This document shows positions 46,599 to 55,633 of a DNA stretch of 64,000 nt, in pieces. The notes under the pieces were generated by a model that was not told the DNA's origin, searched no databases, and was given only the letters and a program-made list of their open reading frames with translations. The stretch comes from Jaenimonas drosophilae (lineage: Eukaryota; Euglenozoa; Kinetoplastea; Trypanosomatida; Trypanosomatidae), in contig JASAON010001626.1 of assembly GCA_030849065.1 (NCBI GenBank), positions 44,888-108,887 of the forward strand, read 5' to 3'. How positions within the stretch are numbered: position 1 is the stretch's first letter; every line of letters begins with the position of its first letter. The translations under genes were made by a program, and so were the position numbers.

Positions 46599-47597
46599 AT
46601 GGTTGGGTGCCGACTGACCACATCCCTGATGGCGATGCGGTGGCAGAGAATGCACTTCCATGGTTCATCGGTCCGAACGCGGCCATCGCGGCTCTCCATG
46701 GCCGATTTGCAGCCGAAGCCGCAGACGTCGCGAAGCCGGTCTTCCTTTCGCGGTCGTCGATCCATCTTGGCGGAGCTCGCCCATGATGATGATGAGCTTC
46801 CCGCCATGCATAGCACAGCTCAGGTTGATTCCATGGTGGCAGCGACTCCCACAGCGTCGCAACCCTCGCCATCAACAGGGGAGAACTATATTCAGCCGTC
46901 TCACTACGAATCCCGATTTCGGCAACACACATCGTCGTCGATGCATGCCTCTACCACGTCTGCTGCTGCCCCGCTCTCCTCCATGGCGGAGCAAGATCAG
47001 CAGCAAGGCGCACTCCGTGAGGCGTTTCACCACGCGCATCAACGCCATCGCATTCGCCTGCGCAAGGATCCGAAACTCTTCCATCAGGAGTGCGCGGCCT
47101 TCCGGCTTGCCCACCGTGGCCGCGCGCCAAGCCTGCGGGAGGTCAGCCCCGACGTTGACGTCAGCCTCCCTCCCGTCCTGGCGCTTAAGACCTACGCTGC
47201 CACGGACCCACGGAAGAGCTCCCTTCACCAACGCGTTCAGGACGCACTTCGGCTGCAACACAGCGTCACCAAGAATGAGCTCGTGCAGAGCAGCGACAAG
47301 ACCCTCGTCCGCTGCCAACGCTGCTTTCACGTCTACACGGCACGTCCACGCACCTTATGGGGAGAGGAGGTCGGCCAAAGCTGGTTGGCCCATGAGAAGG
47401 AGAAGGCCAAGGTGGAGGTGGCGCGTCGCATCGCACAACGTCCGTCCTCGCGAAAATCATGGGCCTCCGTTGGTCGACGACAGGAGCGACGCGCAGACGA
47501 TCCCACATGCTGCCCCATGTGCTCCAGCCCAAAGGCACAGTGGATGATGGAGTACGTCCACTACAGCACCCACACTCGTGGGCCAGTGAAGCCATAA
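46599..47597 (+). CDS. Zinc-ribbon protein of unknown function
   Basis: Predicted 332 aa from ATG 46599; an in-frame ATG at 46590 adds three residues but lies before the likely acceptor. The N-terminus (MVGCRLTTSLMAMRWQRMHF) is Arg-rich with few acidic residues and could be a mitochondrial presequence. The middle is Ser/Gln-rich and then a basic helical segment (FHHAHQRHRIRLRKDPKLFH). The C-terminal part has two Cys pairs (RCQRC and CCPMC) about 67 residues apart with a basic helix between, which fits one zinc-ribbon knuckle pair. RNase P subunit Rpr2/Snm1 or a mitoribosome-associated zinc protein are possible comparisons, neither established. Confidence 0.6.
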   Translation: MVGCRLTTSLMAMRWQRMHFHGSSVRTRPSRLSMADLQPKPQTSRSRSSFRGRRSILAELAHDDDELPAMHSTAQVDSMVAATPTASQPSPSTGENYIQPSHYESRFRQHTSSSMHASTTSAAAPLSSMAEQDQQQGALREAFHHAHQRHRIRLRKDPKLFHQECAAFRLAHRGRAPSLREVSPDVDVSLPPVLALKTYAATDPRKSSLHQRVQDALRLQHSVTKNELVQSSDKTLVRCQRCFHVYTARPRTLWGEEVGQSWLAHEKEKAKVEVARRIAQRPSSRKSWASVGRRQERRADDPTCCPMCSSPKAQWMMEYVHYSTHTRGPVKP

Positions 47598-47937
47598 GTC
47601 TGTGTATTCATCATCCTGCTCAAGCACATTAGTTGTCCGCACACGCACACACAAAAACAAATTGACGTGTTTCGATCTTAATGTACGAGTGAATGGTCCT
47701 ACATCATCATCTTCACGTTCTCCTCCCTCTCTCTCTCCCCCCTCTCCATCTGTTGCAGTCTAGCCGTGTTTTGTGTGGTTGGCGCCACCACCACACACTC
47801 CAAAGTAGGGAGGCATCTTCCTCTCTACGCTCACGTGTGTTGTGCCCTCTTGGACCACTAGCCAAGTGAAGCCCATTGCCAACACGGATAATACTGTCTT
47901 ATTTTTTGTTGTTGTTTTTCACTAGACACCACACGTG
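47598..47937. other. Intergenic spacer
   Basis: No gene seen. Pyrimidine tract near 47718-47755 and a T-rich tract at 47900-47920 leading to the acceptor of the next gene. Confidence 0.7.
47900..47925 (+). promoter_or_regulatory. T-rich tract and putative trans-splice acceptor
   Basis: T-rich tract followed by the first AG (in ACTAG) at 47924-47925; the ATG at 47938 is the first in the predicted leader. One of the best-formed acceptors in the window. Confidence 0.5.
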
Positions 47938-50900
47938 ATGCCGAGTTCCGTGAAGCGCACCCTCAGTGGGTCCTCCCTTCAACGTCGCGGTCGTGGGAAG
48001 CGATCGGTGGAGCGACGGCGGCGGTCGCTGCCAGAGACGGATGAGAGCCCCTTCTCTCCAACAGGAACGGCGGAGGAAGAGCCCCCGGCCGCGGTGGTCT
48101 TCGACGCTGGTGCGTCGGGCGGCCCCATTCCTTCCTCGACTCCACCACGGCCATCGCCGTCAGGCTCGTGGAACTTCGCCGCCCCGGCACCTCCCCCACT
48201 CTCCACCTCATCCCTGGAGAGTCGCAGCAACAGCACCTCGGGCCTCCCATCCAGCCGTCGCTCCTACGAAAACTTGGCCGAGGTGAGCCCCGCCTCTGCC
48301 GCCGCCAACAACGCCCTCATGCTCCGCAGCAGCAGCCGAAACTCCTCGGGGAGCTGGAGCGGGATGTTGTGGGAGGCGCCACCCAGTCCTCCCTCGCAGC
48401 CCTCCCCGCCCCCATCCGCCGCCGTCGTGAGCCTCTCCACGGAGAACCCGTTGATGCTGCCAACCATGATGGGCACCTCACCTCCCATCATCTCCGTCCT
48501 CAAGACCGCCTCGGAGGCCTGCGATACGGAGTCGGTTGGGAACCTCTCAGTCTCCTTCGCCCCTGCAGCAGGGGAGCTCGAGCCCTTTGTCCCACACAAG
48601 AACCGCGAACGCGTCAGCAAGCAAGGTGGAAGCAAAGGGGCCACCAAGAAGAAGGCCACCAAGATTGGCATCTCCTTCCGTGAGCGGATCCAATCTGGTG
48701 TGGCACCGCCACCACGCAAGAAAATAGCACGTCGGTCCACCTCACAAAAGCGCAACAGCTTCTCCGGAACCGGGATCCTCCGCCGGAGCTCCACCAGCTC
48801 CCTGAACGGAAGTCGTCGAAGCAGCAGTGCATCCCGCCAACGCAACAACGGCTTCATCATTCTCTCCTACATGGCCGTCTTTTGTGTGCGGGTGGTGTCG
48901 GTCATCAAGAGGAAGCGCGCGGCGGAGATCTTCCAGAGCACCACGGGCCCACGTGCGGCCTTTATCATTCAGTGTGCCTGGCGTCGCAAGGCTCAACGGG
49001 AGCGCGTTCATCGTGCAGAGACGGTAATCTTCCTCGTTGCGTGGCTGCGCTTTCGTCTGCGCCATTTGCGCTTCGCCAAGGAGAAGAGTGCGCTGCTCCT
49101 CCAGCGAGTCTTTAGGGGTGAGCGGGATCGCCAGTTTCATCAGTATCTCTACGACCACATGTACCGGAGTCGTGGCATCGACTTCATTCGCCGACGGGTG
49201 ATGTGTCTGGAGGCGGCCAAGGTTCTGTGCCACCTACGGATGGAGCGGGATGAGCGCAATGTGATGCATCAAGACTGCGCCATGACCTCCATGCGGCTGC
49301 TCCGTGAGGAGCGCAGGGAGTGGATGGAGCTCATGTGCCACGCCTGCCACGTACTTGGTCGGCAGGCCGTCTACACGGAGAATGACTGGGCAGCCCAGGT
49401 GATGGCGTGTACGGGTGCGTCTCCCTACGTCACCTCAACCCACGATGAGGAACACGACCGCTACTCCCCCGTGGATCCTAGCCAGCTCTCCCCATCTCCG
49501 GTGGACGAGGAGCAGCCCACCATCACAACACTCAGCGCCGTGCCTGCGCCGCATGTGGGCCACTCCAAGCATCATATCCCAGCAAACACCGCCCCACGCT
49601 TCTCATCCAAGTCCGATGACACGAGCAGCACCTACAGCTTGCCTCAACGTGGAGCTCTTCGGGAGGAGCGCAGCTCACAGCTGAGTGAGTGGTCTAGTCG
49701 AGGGGAGTCACCGCAGGAACACAACCCGCTCGTCGCCGGGGGTCGCGGCTACCGCTACAATGCCGTCCCGCGCCACGAGCGTCGCAGCTCCGACAGCCAA
49801 CGCAATCGTCAGCTGTACTACTACAGCAGCAGCAGCAGCTCCAATGGGGATGTTCTCTTCTTTGGCTTGGCGGAGGAGGACATGCAGCTCGACTCCGCCA
49901 CCCTCCCGGCGGCGATGCGTCAGACGGCGAGCTCCAAGGTCTTCCTCGATAGCGTCCAGCTGGAGTCCTCGTTGCTCCAGGACTCCCCGCCCAAGACCGC
50001 CACCGCCCTACACGGAGTGAGCCCAACCTGCTTCAACGTGCCGTCGCTTCTCGAGACCCCACAAGGCGCCGCCACCTACCTTCGTGCGCTCTTCAGCTTT
50101 GAGAGCTCACGATACCTCCACAGCGGAGTGACGCGGCGTGTCAGCGTCTCCTTCCCTGTTTCTTCTCCCGATGAAGCGGGAGCGGTGCCAACGCACAAGA
50201 CCCCCGCGGAGCGCCAGGAAGGTGGTGGTGAGATGGTGGGCAGCCAGCTCCTCTCTCCCCTCACGATTGGTGCGGGCCACACCGGCGGGCAGGTGGCGCA
50301 ATTCGGCATCAACAGTGGTCGATGCGCCGACCCCATTCTCATGGAATTCTTGCGTCTTTTGGAACGCACCGAATCCATTGAGCGCCGTCAGCTTCAGCAG
50401 GAGCTCCTGGATGCGCATCACGCCTTCCTCCTGCCCGTCTCGGCCATCAATCAGGCCATTGCCCTCAGCCCCTCTGTTCCCCCCATCTTCGCCCCCCTCC
50501 TCCTTGCCATGCGGGATGGCTTCTTCCTGCGCCGTGCCGTGGCACTCCTGCAGGAGGAGCAACTCTGTCGGTTGGTCATCATTGAGGACTACGAGGCCAT
50601 TCCCCTTCACTGCCTCAATCGCCCTCTGGTAAACAAGGTGGCGGAGGAACGTCGACGACGTTTGCTGCGTCGTGCTCAGGACGCCGCCTGCCCTTTGGCC
50701 GAGGCCGAGGCCCGCGAAGGTGCCTTCTTTGACCAGCTCACGACGTTGGTCGAGGAGGTGGAGCAGGCCGGTGGGATGGAGGGCTGCCGTGTTGTGGCGA
50801 GCTCCGTCGATCCTGCCGAGGCTACCATCACCCTTCTTGGCCAGCGACGTGCAGAAGGAAACAAGGCAGCACGAAAGTGCCGCTTCCGTGTGCAGATGGC

Positions 50901-52287
50901 CCCTGTCCTGCCTCCAAGTGCGATGGAGCTCATCCCCGTCTCCCCTGCCACAACAGCGGTTGGCTCCTCCACCACCGCGGCGGCGACGTCGGGGATGGCA
51001 CCGCCCGTGCACGCTCCAAGATCCATGAGCACCTCGCACGAGGGCACCGCGGTGAGCCCGAGCAAAGAGGATCGGCCACCTCACGATGAGATGCTTGGAG
51101 AGATGGTCGAGGTTGGCGAGGGAAGTGGCGGCGGCGGCGGCGAGGACGCTGACAGCTTCCTGGCCGGTGCCTCCTCCGCCTCCTCCGCCACCGTCATCCT
51201 CCCACCGTGGGAGGCACCTCTCCGAAGCCAAAGCAGCGGGGAGCCGCAGGTGCTGACGGATAGCTCCATGATTCCAGGCTCTGTGGTGCAGCAGCAGCAA
51301 CAACAACTTGGGGCAGTGCAGGAAGAGGTGCTGGAGGAAGCACCCCCGCTCTTCGTTGTGCCGGACCGACTGCACAATGGACCTCCCGTGCCGATGCTCC
51401 GCGTACTCCACCCGCAAGATGGCCCCATCTCACGGCGCCATCACCTGCGCGCCTCCAACGCCCCCACCGCGGAGATCGAGTCGGTGGAGCGGGTCCAGCT
51501 CGAGTGCTCCCACAGCGGAGCTGACTTTCAGCAACGTGCGTCCATCCCTATGCCCGTTGTGGATGGCGCGGCCGTGTCGGTGCCGGCTACACTCGAAGAG
51601 GTGCCGGCTGGCAACCACAGTAGTGCGGCCTTTGGTGCCGGCTCTCCGCTCCACCACCCCGTGAGCCCACTGCCCAACCCCTACTCCCTCGACTCCTTCA
51701 ATGGGGTGGCGGCCTCGGCGACGGATGACGAGACGCCGCTGCCGGCAACGACTCCGGCGGCGGGTATGGGCAAGGGTGGCCCGGGCTCCCCGCGAGGTCT
51801 CCCGCCGCTGCCGCCCACCCGTGCGGCCTACGGCACTTCCCGCCTCCGCCCTCTTGTGGAACAGTCCGTGGAGGCAGTCGCGGAGGAGGCGCATCACCGC
51901 ACGACGCCCCTCGTCACCCGCGCAGAGGAGCTTGCGTGGGATGGGACGAGGCCCAAGTCGGAGGGTGGTCGCAGCACCAACTCACTCGCCACCGCCACGG
52001 CGGCAACCGCCGCTGCTCCGCCAGCGCGACCTCCGCCAACCCCGCCACCACGTCAACGCGTCGTGGCGGAAGCGCAGCACCTTGAGCTGGACTGGGACGA
52101 GGCAGAGGTCGTGGCGGGCCCTGCGCCAATGTTGACGTCGGTGAGTGCGCCGGAGTGGCACACGCCGGAGTTGTTGGGCGAGTCGGAGCGCCACTCCTCC
52201 CGTGGCGCAACGAGCCTTCTTCTTCCGCCCATCCGACTGAGTCGGGACCAACGAGCACCGCCGCCCTTTGCGTCGGCTGTCTTGTAG
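47938..52287 (+). CDS. Large IQ-motif protein
   Basis: Predicted 1449 aa, mostly Ser/Pro/Ala-rich disordered sequence. A basic helical core at about 300-460 contains two IQ-type calmodulin or light-chain binding motifs: FIIQCAWRRKAQRERV near 343-358 and LLLQRVFRGERDRQF near 385-399. A second helical block near 790-1000 (for example SIERRQLQQELLDAHHAFLL) is soluble. The N-terminus is strongly basic (RRGRGKRSVERRRR) and there are further Lys/Arg clusters near 220-290. Cytoskeletal or flagellar association is common for kinetoplastid IQ proteins but is not shown here. Confidence 0.7.
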   Translation: MPSSVKRTLSGSSLQRRGRGKRSVERRRRSLPETDESPFSPTGTAEEEPPAAVVFDAGASGGPIPSSTPPRPSPSGSWNFAAPAPPPLSTSSLESRSNSTSGLPSSRRSYENLAEVSPASAAANNALMLRSSSRNSSGSWSGMLWEAPPSPPSQPSPPPSAAVVSLSTENPLMLPTMMGTSPPIISVLKTASEACDTESVGNLSVSFAPAAGELEPFVPHKNRERVSKQGGSKGATKKKATKIGISFRERIQSGVAPPPRKKIARRSTSQKRNSFSGTGILRRSSTSSLNGSRRSSSASRQRNNGFIILSYMAVFCVRVVSVIKRKRAAEIFQSTTGPRAAFIIQCAWRRKAQRERVHRAETVIFLVAWLRFRLRHLRFAKEKSALLLQRVFRGERDRQFHQYLYDHMYRSRGIDFIRRRVMCLEAAKVLCHLRMERDERNVMHQDCAMTSMRLLREERREWMELMCHACHVLGRQAVYTENDWAAQVMACTGASPYVTSTHDEEHDRYSPVDPSQLSPSPVDEEQPTITTLSAVPAPHVGHSKHHIPANTAPRFSSKSDDTSSTYSLPQRGALREERSSQLSEWSSRGESPQEHNPLVAGGRGYRYNAVPRHERRSSDSQRNRQLYYYSSSSSSNGDVLFFGLAEEDMQLDSATLPAAMRQTASSKVFLDSVQLESSLLQDSPPKTATALHGVSPTCFNVPSLLETPQGAATYLRALFSFESSRYLHSGVTRRVSVSFPVSSPDEAGAVPTHKTPAERQEGGGEMVGSQLLSPLTIGAGHTGGQVAQFGINSGRCADPILMEFLRLLERTESIERRQLQQELLDAHHAFLLPVSAINQAIALSPSVPPIFAPLLLAMRDGFFLRRAVALLQEEQLCRLVIIEDYEAIPLHCLNRPLVNKVAEERRRRLLRRAQDAACPLAEAEAREGAFFDQLTTLVEEVEQAGGMEGCRVVASSVDPAEATITLLGQRRAEGNKAARKCRFRVQMAPVLPPSAMELIPVSPATTAVGSSTTAAATSGMAPPVHAPRSMSTSHEGTAVSPSKEDRPPHDEMLGEMVEVGEGSGGGGGEDADSFLAGASSASSATVILPPWEAPLRSQSSGEPQVLTDSSMIPGSVVQQQQQQLGAVQEEVLEEAPPLFVVPDRLHNGPPVPMLRVLHPQDGPISRRHHLRASNAPTAEIESVERVQLECSHSGADFQQRASIPMPVVDGAAVSVPATLEEVPAGNHSSAAFGAGSPLHHPVSPLPNPYSLDSFNGVAASATDDETPLPATTPAAGMGKGGPGSPRGLPPLPPTRAAYGTSRLRPLVEQSVEAVAEEAHHRTTPLVTRAEELAWDGTRPKSEGGRSTNSLATATAATAAAPPARPPPTPPPRQRVVAEAQHLELDWDEAEVVAGPAPMLTSVSAPEWHTPELLGESERHSSRGATSLLLPPIRLSRDQRAPPPFASAVL

Positions 52288-52697
52288 ATGTATTCTATGG
52301 TGTGTTGTGGATGAAGTATGGATGTAGATCATCACCGCTCTCATGATTGAGTGGACGTTGGCGAAGGAGTGGAGGTGGTGCGGAAGAAGAAGGATGCTTC
52401 CCATCGCGGAGAGTACTTCTTGTCAAGGGGAGGCACGCCTCCTCCTCTTTCTCCCTCCCTACCCCTTTGGTGTACGTTGTTGCATCGCCCATGTTCTCTC
52501 ATCTCTCAACATTCTCCTTCACACTGACACACACACTCCATCTTGGATACTACCATGAATTCTTGTGGACCTACCGCCCTCTCTCTCTCTCTCTCTGTCT
52601 CTCTTTTGTCTTTGTGTGTATGTATGTATGTATGTATGTATGTGAATGAAGTACTGTAGTTTTTGTAGTGGTGATACACCTCCTGAGCATCTCTCCC
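52288..52697. other. Intergenic spacer
   Basis: No gene seen. (CT)n at about 52577-52606, directly followed by a (TGTA)n run at about 52615-52641. Confidence 0.7.
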
Positions 52698-53219
52698 ATG
52701 GCGAATCGTCGTGTGGGCAGAGCCACACGTGGGCTCAAGAAGAAGGCCAAGGCCTCCAAGAAGGCATCACTTCAACGCGCTGGGTCAGCCGCCGGAGGTG
52801 CGGGGACGAAGCGTCTCAAGCTCGCCGTCAAGGCCCGGCCATCTAAGCGTGGCACGGGAATCGATTCTCTGAAGCGCCAGAAGAGCCAGCTCGCCAAGCG
52901 CCAGGTGGCTGAAAAGATGGTCCTCAAGGAACACATTCGTGAGTTGGAGTCGAAGCGGGCACGCATCCGGCGAGGTGAAAACGCGTCGACGGAGCGACGT
53001 GAGCTAGGCAAGTACATCCGCAGGCTCAAGGAGGAGCAGCTGAAGCGGCATGGTGATGATTTGCTGGACATTGAGAAGCAAATCCAGGAGGTAGTAGCGC
53101 GTCGCAGGGAGAAGGCGAAGGCCGGGAACAATGAGGATGACGAGTGGGAGGACACCGATGACGATGCCGTGTACGACGAAGATGAGCTGCAGAACATGTT
53201 TGCCCACCTCACAGCATAA
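52698..53219 (+). CDS. Small basic coiled protein with acidic tail
   Basis: Predicted 173 aa. The first 60 residues are extremely Lys/Arg/Ala-rich (GLKKKAKASKKASLQRAG), then comes a long charged helix or coiled coil at about 55-140 (AEKMVLKEHIRELESKRARI). The protein ends in an acidic stretch (NNEDDEWEDTDDDAVYDEDE) and a short hydrophobic tip (LQNMFAHLTA). This make-up is typical of nucleolar ribosome-assembly factors, but no family signature is visible. The ATG at 52698 is the first ATG in frame; upstream codons reach only a GTG. Confidence 0.65.
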   Translation: MANRRVGRATRGLKKKAKASKKASLQRAGSAAGGAGTKRLKLAVKARPSKRGTGIDSLKRQKSQLAKRQVAEKMVLKEHIRELESKRARIRRGENASTERRELGKYIRRLKEEQLKRHGDDLLDIEKQIQEVVARRREKAKAGNNEDDEWEDTDDDAVYDEDELQNMFAHLTA

Positions 53220-53513
53220 GGAAGGAGGCGTTTGCCATGGGTGCGTGCGGGTTGAGTCCACGTGAATGTGGATGAACGTGTAAGGATCGACACATTGTCG
53301 GTTTGTCATAACAAGAACACACATAACAACAACAATGTCAGTGTGGTGGTGTGGTGTATGTTTTTTTTTCTGTACTAGTGTGTGTATCTGTATGTGAATG
53401 TTTGATTGTATCTCTCTTCTCCCCTCATGCTCATGTTTATTTCAGTGAGTTTTCTCTCCCCCCCCCGGGCTACCGCACCCACACCACATACAAACCCTTG
53501 GCGATACTTCCGC

Positions 53514-55010
53514 ATGGATCCGAGCAAGCTCACTGGCGCCGCAGCCGCCTGCTTCAAGAAGATGCGTGATGCCAAAGTCAACGACGCCTGCATCCGTACC
53601 TTCCTTGCCCAGCATGCCTCCTTAACAAGTGGCCAGTCCGCCTTCATCCCCGACGCGGAGATTCAGCCCATTGACCACCTCGACGCCCTGAACCAGCTTC
53701 ACACACAGTGCAGCCCCGCCCTCCTCGAGAAGACGGTCGTATTGAAGCTCAACGGTGGCCTGGGCACGGGCATGGGCCTCCACACCGCCAAATCGCTGCT
53801 CCCCGTCAAGGATGGTAAGACCTTCCTTGACTTCACCGCCCTCCAGGTCCACCACCTCCGCCAAACGCAGAGCCCACAACTCCGCTTCATGCTCATGAAC
53901 TCCTTCAGCACCGAGGACGACACCAAGGCCTTCCTCACAGCCCACTACCCTGACCTCGCCGCCGTCTTCGACGAACAAGTTAACCTCCTCCAGAACCAAG
54001 TCCCCAAGATTCTCCAAGACAGCCTCGAGCCCGCCACCTGGCCGGAGCGCCCGTCCTGCGAGTGGACCCCACCCGGTCATGGCGACCTCTACACGGCCCT
54101 CTACGGCACCGGTCGCCTCAAGACCCTTGTGGAGCAGGGATACCGCTACATGTTCGTGAGCAACGGCGACAACCTCGGTGCTACCCTTGACGGCCGTCTT
54201 CTCGCCTACATGGAGGAAAAGAAGCTGGACTTCCTCATGGAGGTTTGCCGCCGCACAGAGAGCGACAAGAAGGGTGGGCACTTGGCCAAGAAGATGATGG
54301 AGGTGGTAGATTCTGCGACAGGGAAGACCACCACGAAGGAGGTGCTGTTGCTGCGTGAGTCGGCGCAGTGCCCACGCGAGGATGAGGCCAGCTTCCAGGA
54401 CATCAACAAGTACTTCTTCTTCAATACCAACAACCTCTGGGTGAACCTCACTAGCCTCCTGGCGACGATGGAGCAGCACCAGGGCACCTTCCCCCTCTCC
54501 GTGATTCGCAACGCCAAGACGGTCGACCCCGCCAACTCCAAGTCGCCCAGAGTCTTCCAGCTAGAGACCGCCATGGGCTCCGCCATCTCCCTCTTCCCTC
54601 ACGCCTCAGCCGTCGTGGTTCCCCGCGAGCGTTTTGCCCCCGTCAAGACCTGCGCCGACCTCCTCTCCCTCCGCTCGGACGCCTATACCGTCACGGAGGA
54701 TCACCGGCTCGTCCTCGACCCCTCCCGCGGTGGCACACCCCCGGTCGTGGATCTGGATGGGTCCTACTACAAGGAAGTGGCTGGCTTTGATGGGCTCATT
54801 CAGCACGGTGTGCCCTCCATGCGGGGCTGCTCCCACCTCACCGTCAAGGGGAACGTCGTCTTTGGTAAGAATGTTGTGCTGAAGGGGGACGTCGTCATCA
54901 CGAACCCCGTCGAGAGCCAGGTGATGGTGGTGCCTGATGGGACGGTGCTGGACAACACCACCTTGGATGGCCACGCCGACAAGCCACGCACAACATGCAA
55001 CAAGTGCTGA
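53514..55010 (+). CDS. UGP: UTP-glucose-1-phosphate uridylyltransferase (UDP-glucose pyrophosphorylase)
   Basis: Makes UDP-glucose and pyrophosphate from UTP and glucose-1-phosphate, supplying glycoconjugate synthesis. Predicted 498 aa, the size of the trypanosomatid enzyme (about 494). The nucleotide-binding loop is at about residues 80-96 (LKLNGGLGTGMGLHTAKSLL). Next come PPGHGDLYTALYGTGRL, the substrate motif SNGDNLGATLDGRLLAYMEE near 215, and the Lys-containing ESDKKGGHLAKK. The C-terminal left-handed beta-helix part is present (FGKNVVLKGDVVIT). The core is strongly conserved and looks functional. The frame is open upstream to a TTG, but ATG 53514 fits the family start. No glycosome-type SKL tail is present (it ends CNKC). 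Confidence 0.94.
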   Translation: MDPSKLTGAAAACFKKMRDAKVNDACIRTFLAQHASLTSGQSAFIPDAEIQPIDHLDALNQLHTQCSPALLEKTVVLKLNGGLGTGMGLHTAKSLLPVKDGKTFLDFTALQVHHLRQTQSPQLRFMLMNSFSTEDDTKAFLTAHYPDLAAVFDEQVNLLQNQVPKILQDSLEPATWPERPSCEWTPPGHGDLYTALYGTGRLKTLVEQGYRYMFVSNGDNLGATLDGRLLAYMEEKKLDFLMEVCRRTESDKKGGHLAKKMMEVVDSATGKTTTKEVLLLRESAQCPREDEASFQDINKYFFFNTNNLWVNLTSLLATMEQHQGTFPLSVIRNAKTVDPANSKSPRVFQLETAMGSAISLFPHASAVVVPRERFAPVKTCADLLSLRSDAYTVTEDHRLVLDPSRGGTPPVVDLDGSYYKEVAGFDGLIQHGVPSMRGCSHLTVKGNVVFGKNVVLKGDVVITNPVESQVMVVPDGTVLDNTTLDGHADKPRTTCNKC

Positions 55011-55633
55011 TGATTCGGTCCGCAGTTCTAAGGATGGACGTGATGAGTATGGTGGCTTCACCGCCTCTTCATGTTTGCTCATCCACGCCCTTATCGATCT
55101 CGAACATCCTCCTCCAACCCAGAGGACCGCATCATCTCCTGCTGTGAAGGGAGGCCAGGCATTATGGGTACACGCACACATGGAGCTTCGACGCGTATCG
55201 CTAATGTTGGTGGTTTGACGATACTGTGATGGGAGAGGATGCCGAGTAGTTTATATCCCCCTCGTGCTTGATTGTTCCTGTTGGATGGTTTCTTCGTTTC
55301 GTTTTTCCTCCAAAATCGTTCATCTCTCAATGGAATCAACCCTAAGGAGGAGACTCCTCTCTCACGCACACTAGCTCTGTCTGTGCATATGCGGAGTCGT
55401 TTGAAGCTGGTGATGACGATGGGCAATCTGTCTCTCTCTCTCTCTCTCTCTCTTCTTTTACTTGCGGTTTTCATGTGGTGCGAGTGTGGGAAGCAGGACA
55501 GATCCGTGTTGGGTCTTCGATCGATGCCCGTCTCCGCGATTACGACGACGACAACACACAACCATTCGCACCCATTAGCACAGTCTCTCTCTCTTTCTAC
55601 CACATCTAAACATTCACAGGTGGGGCCCCGCGC
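55011..55633. other. Intergenic spacer
   Basis: No gene seen. (CT)n at about 55429-55452, a CT-rich tract at 55583-55598 and an acceptor-like AG at 55618-55619, 14 nt before the next ATG. Confidence 0.7.
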
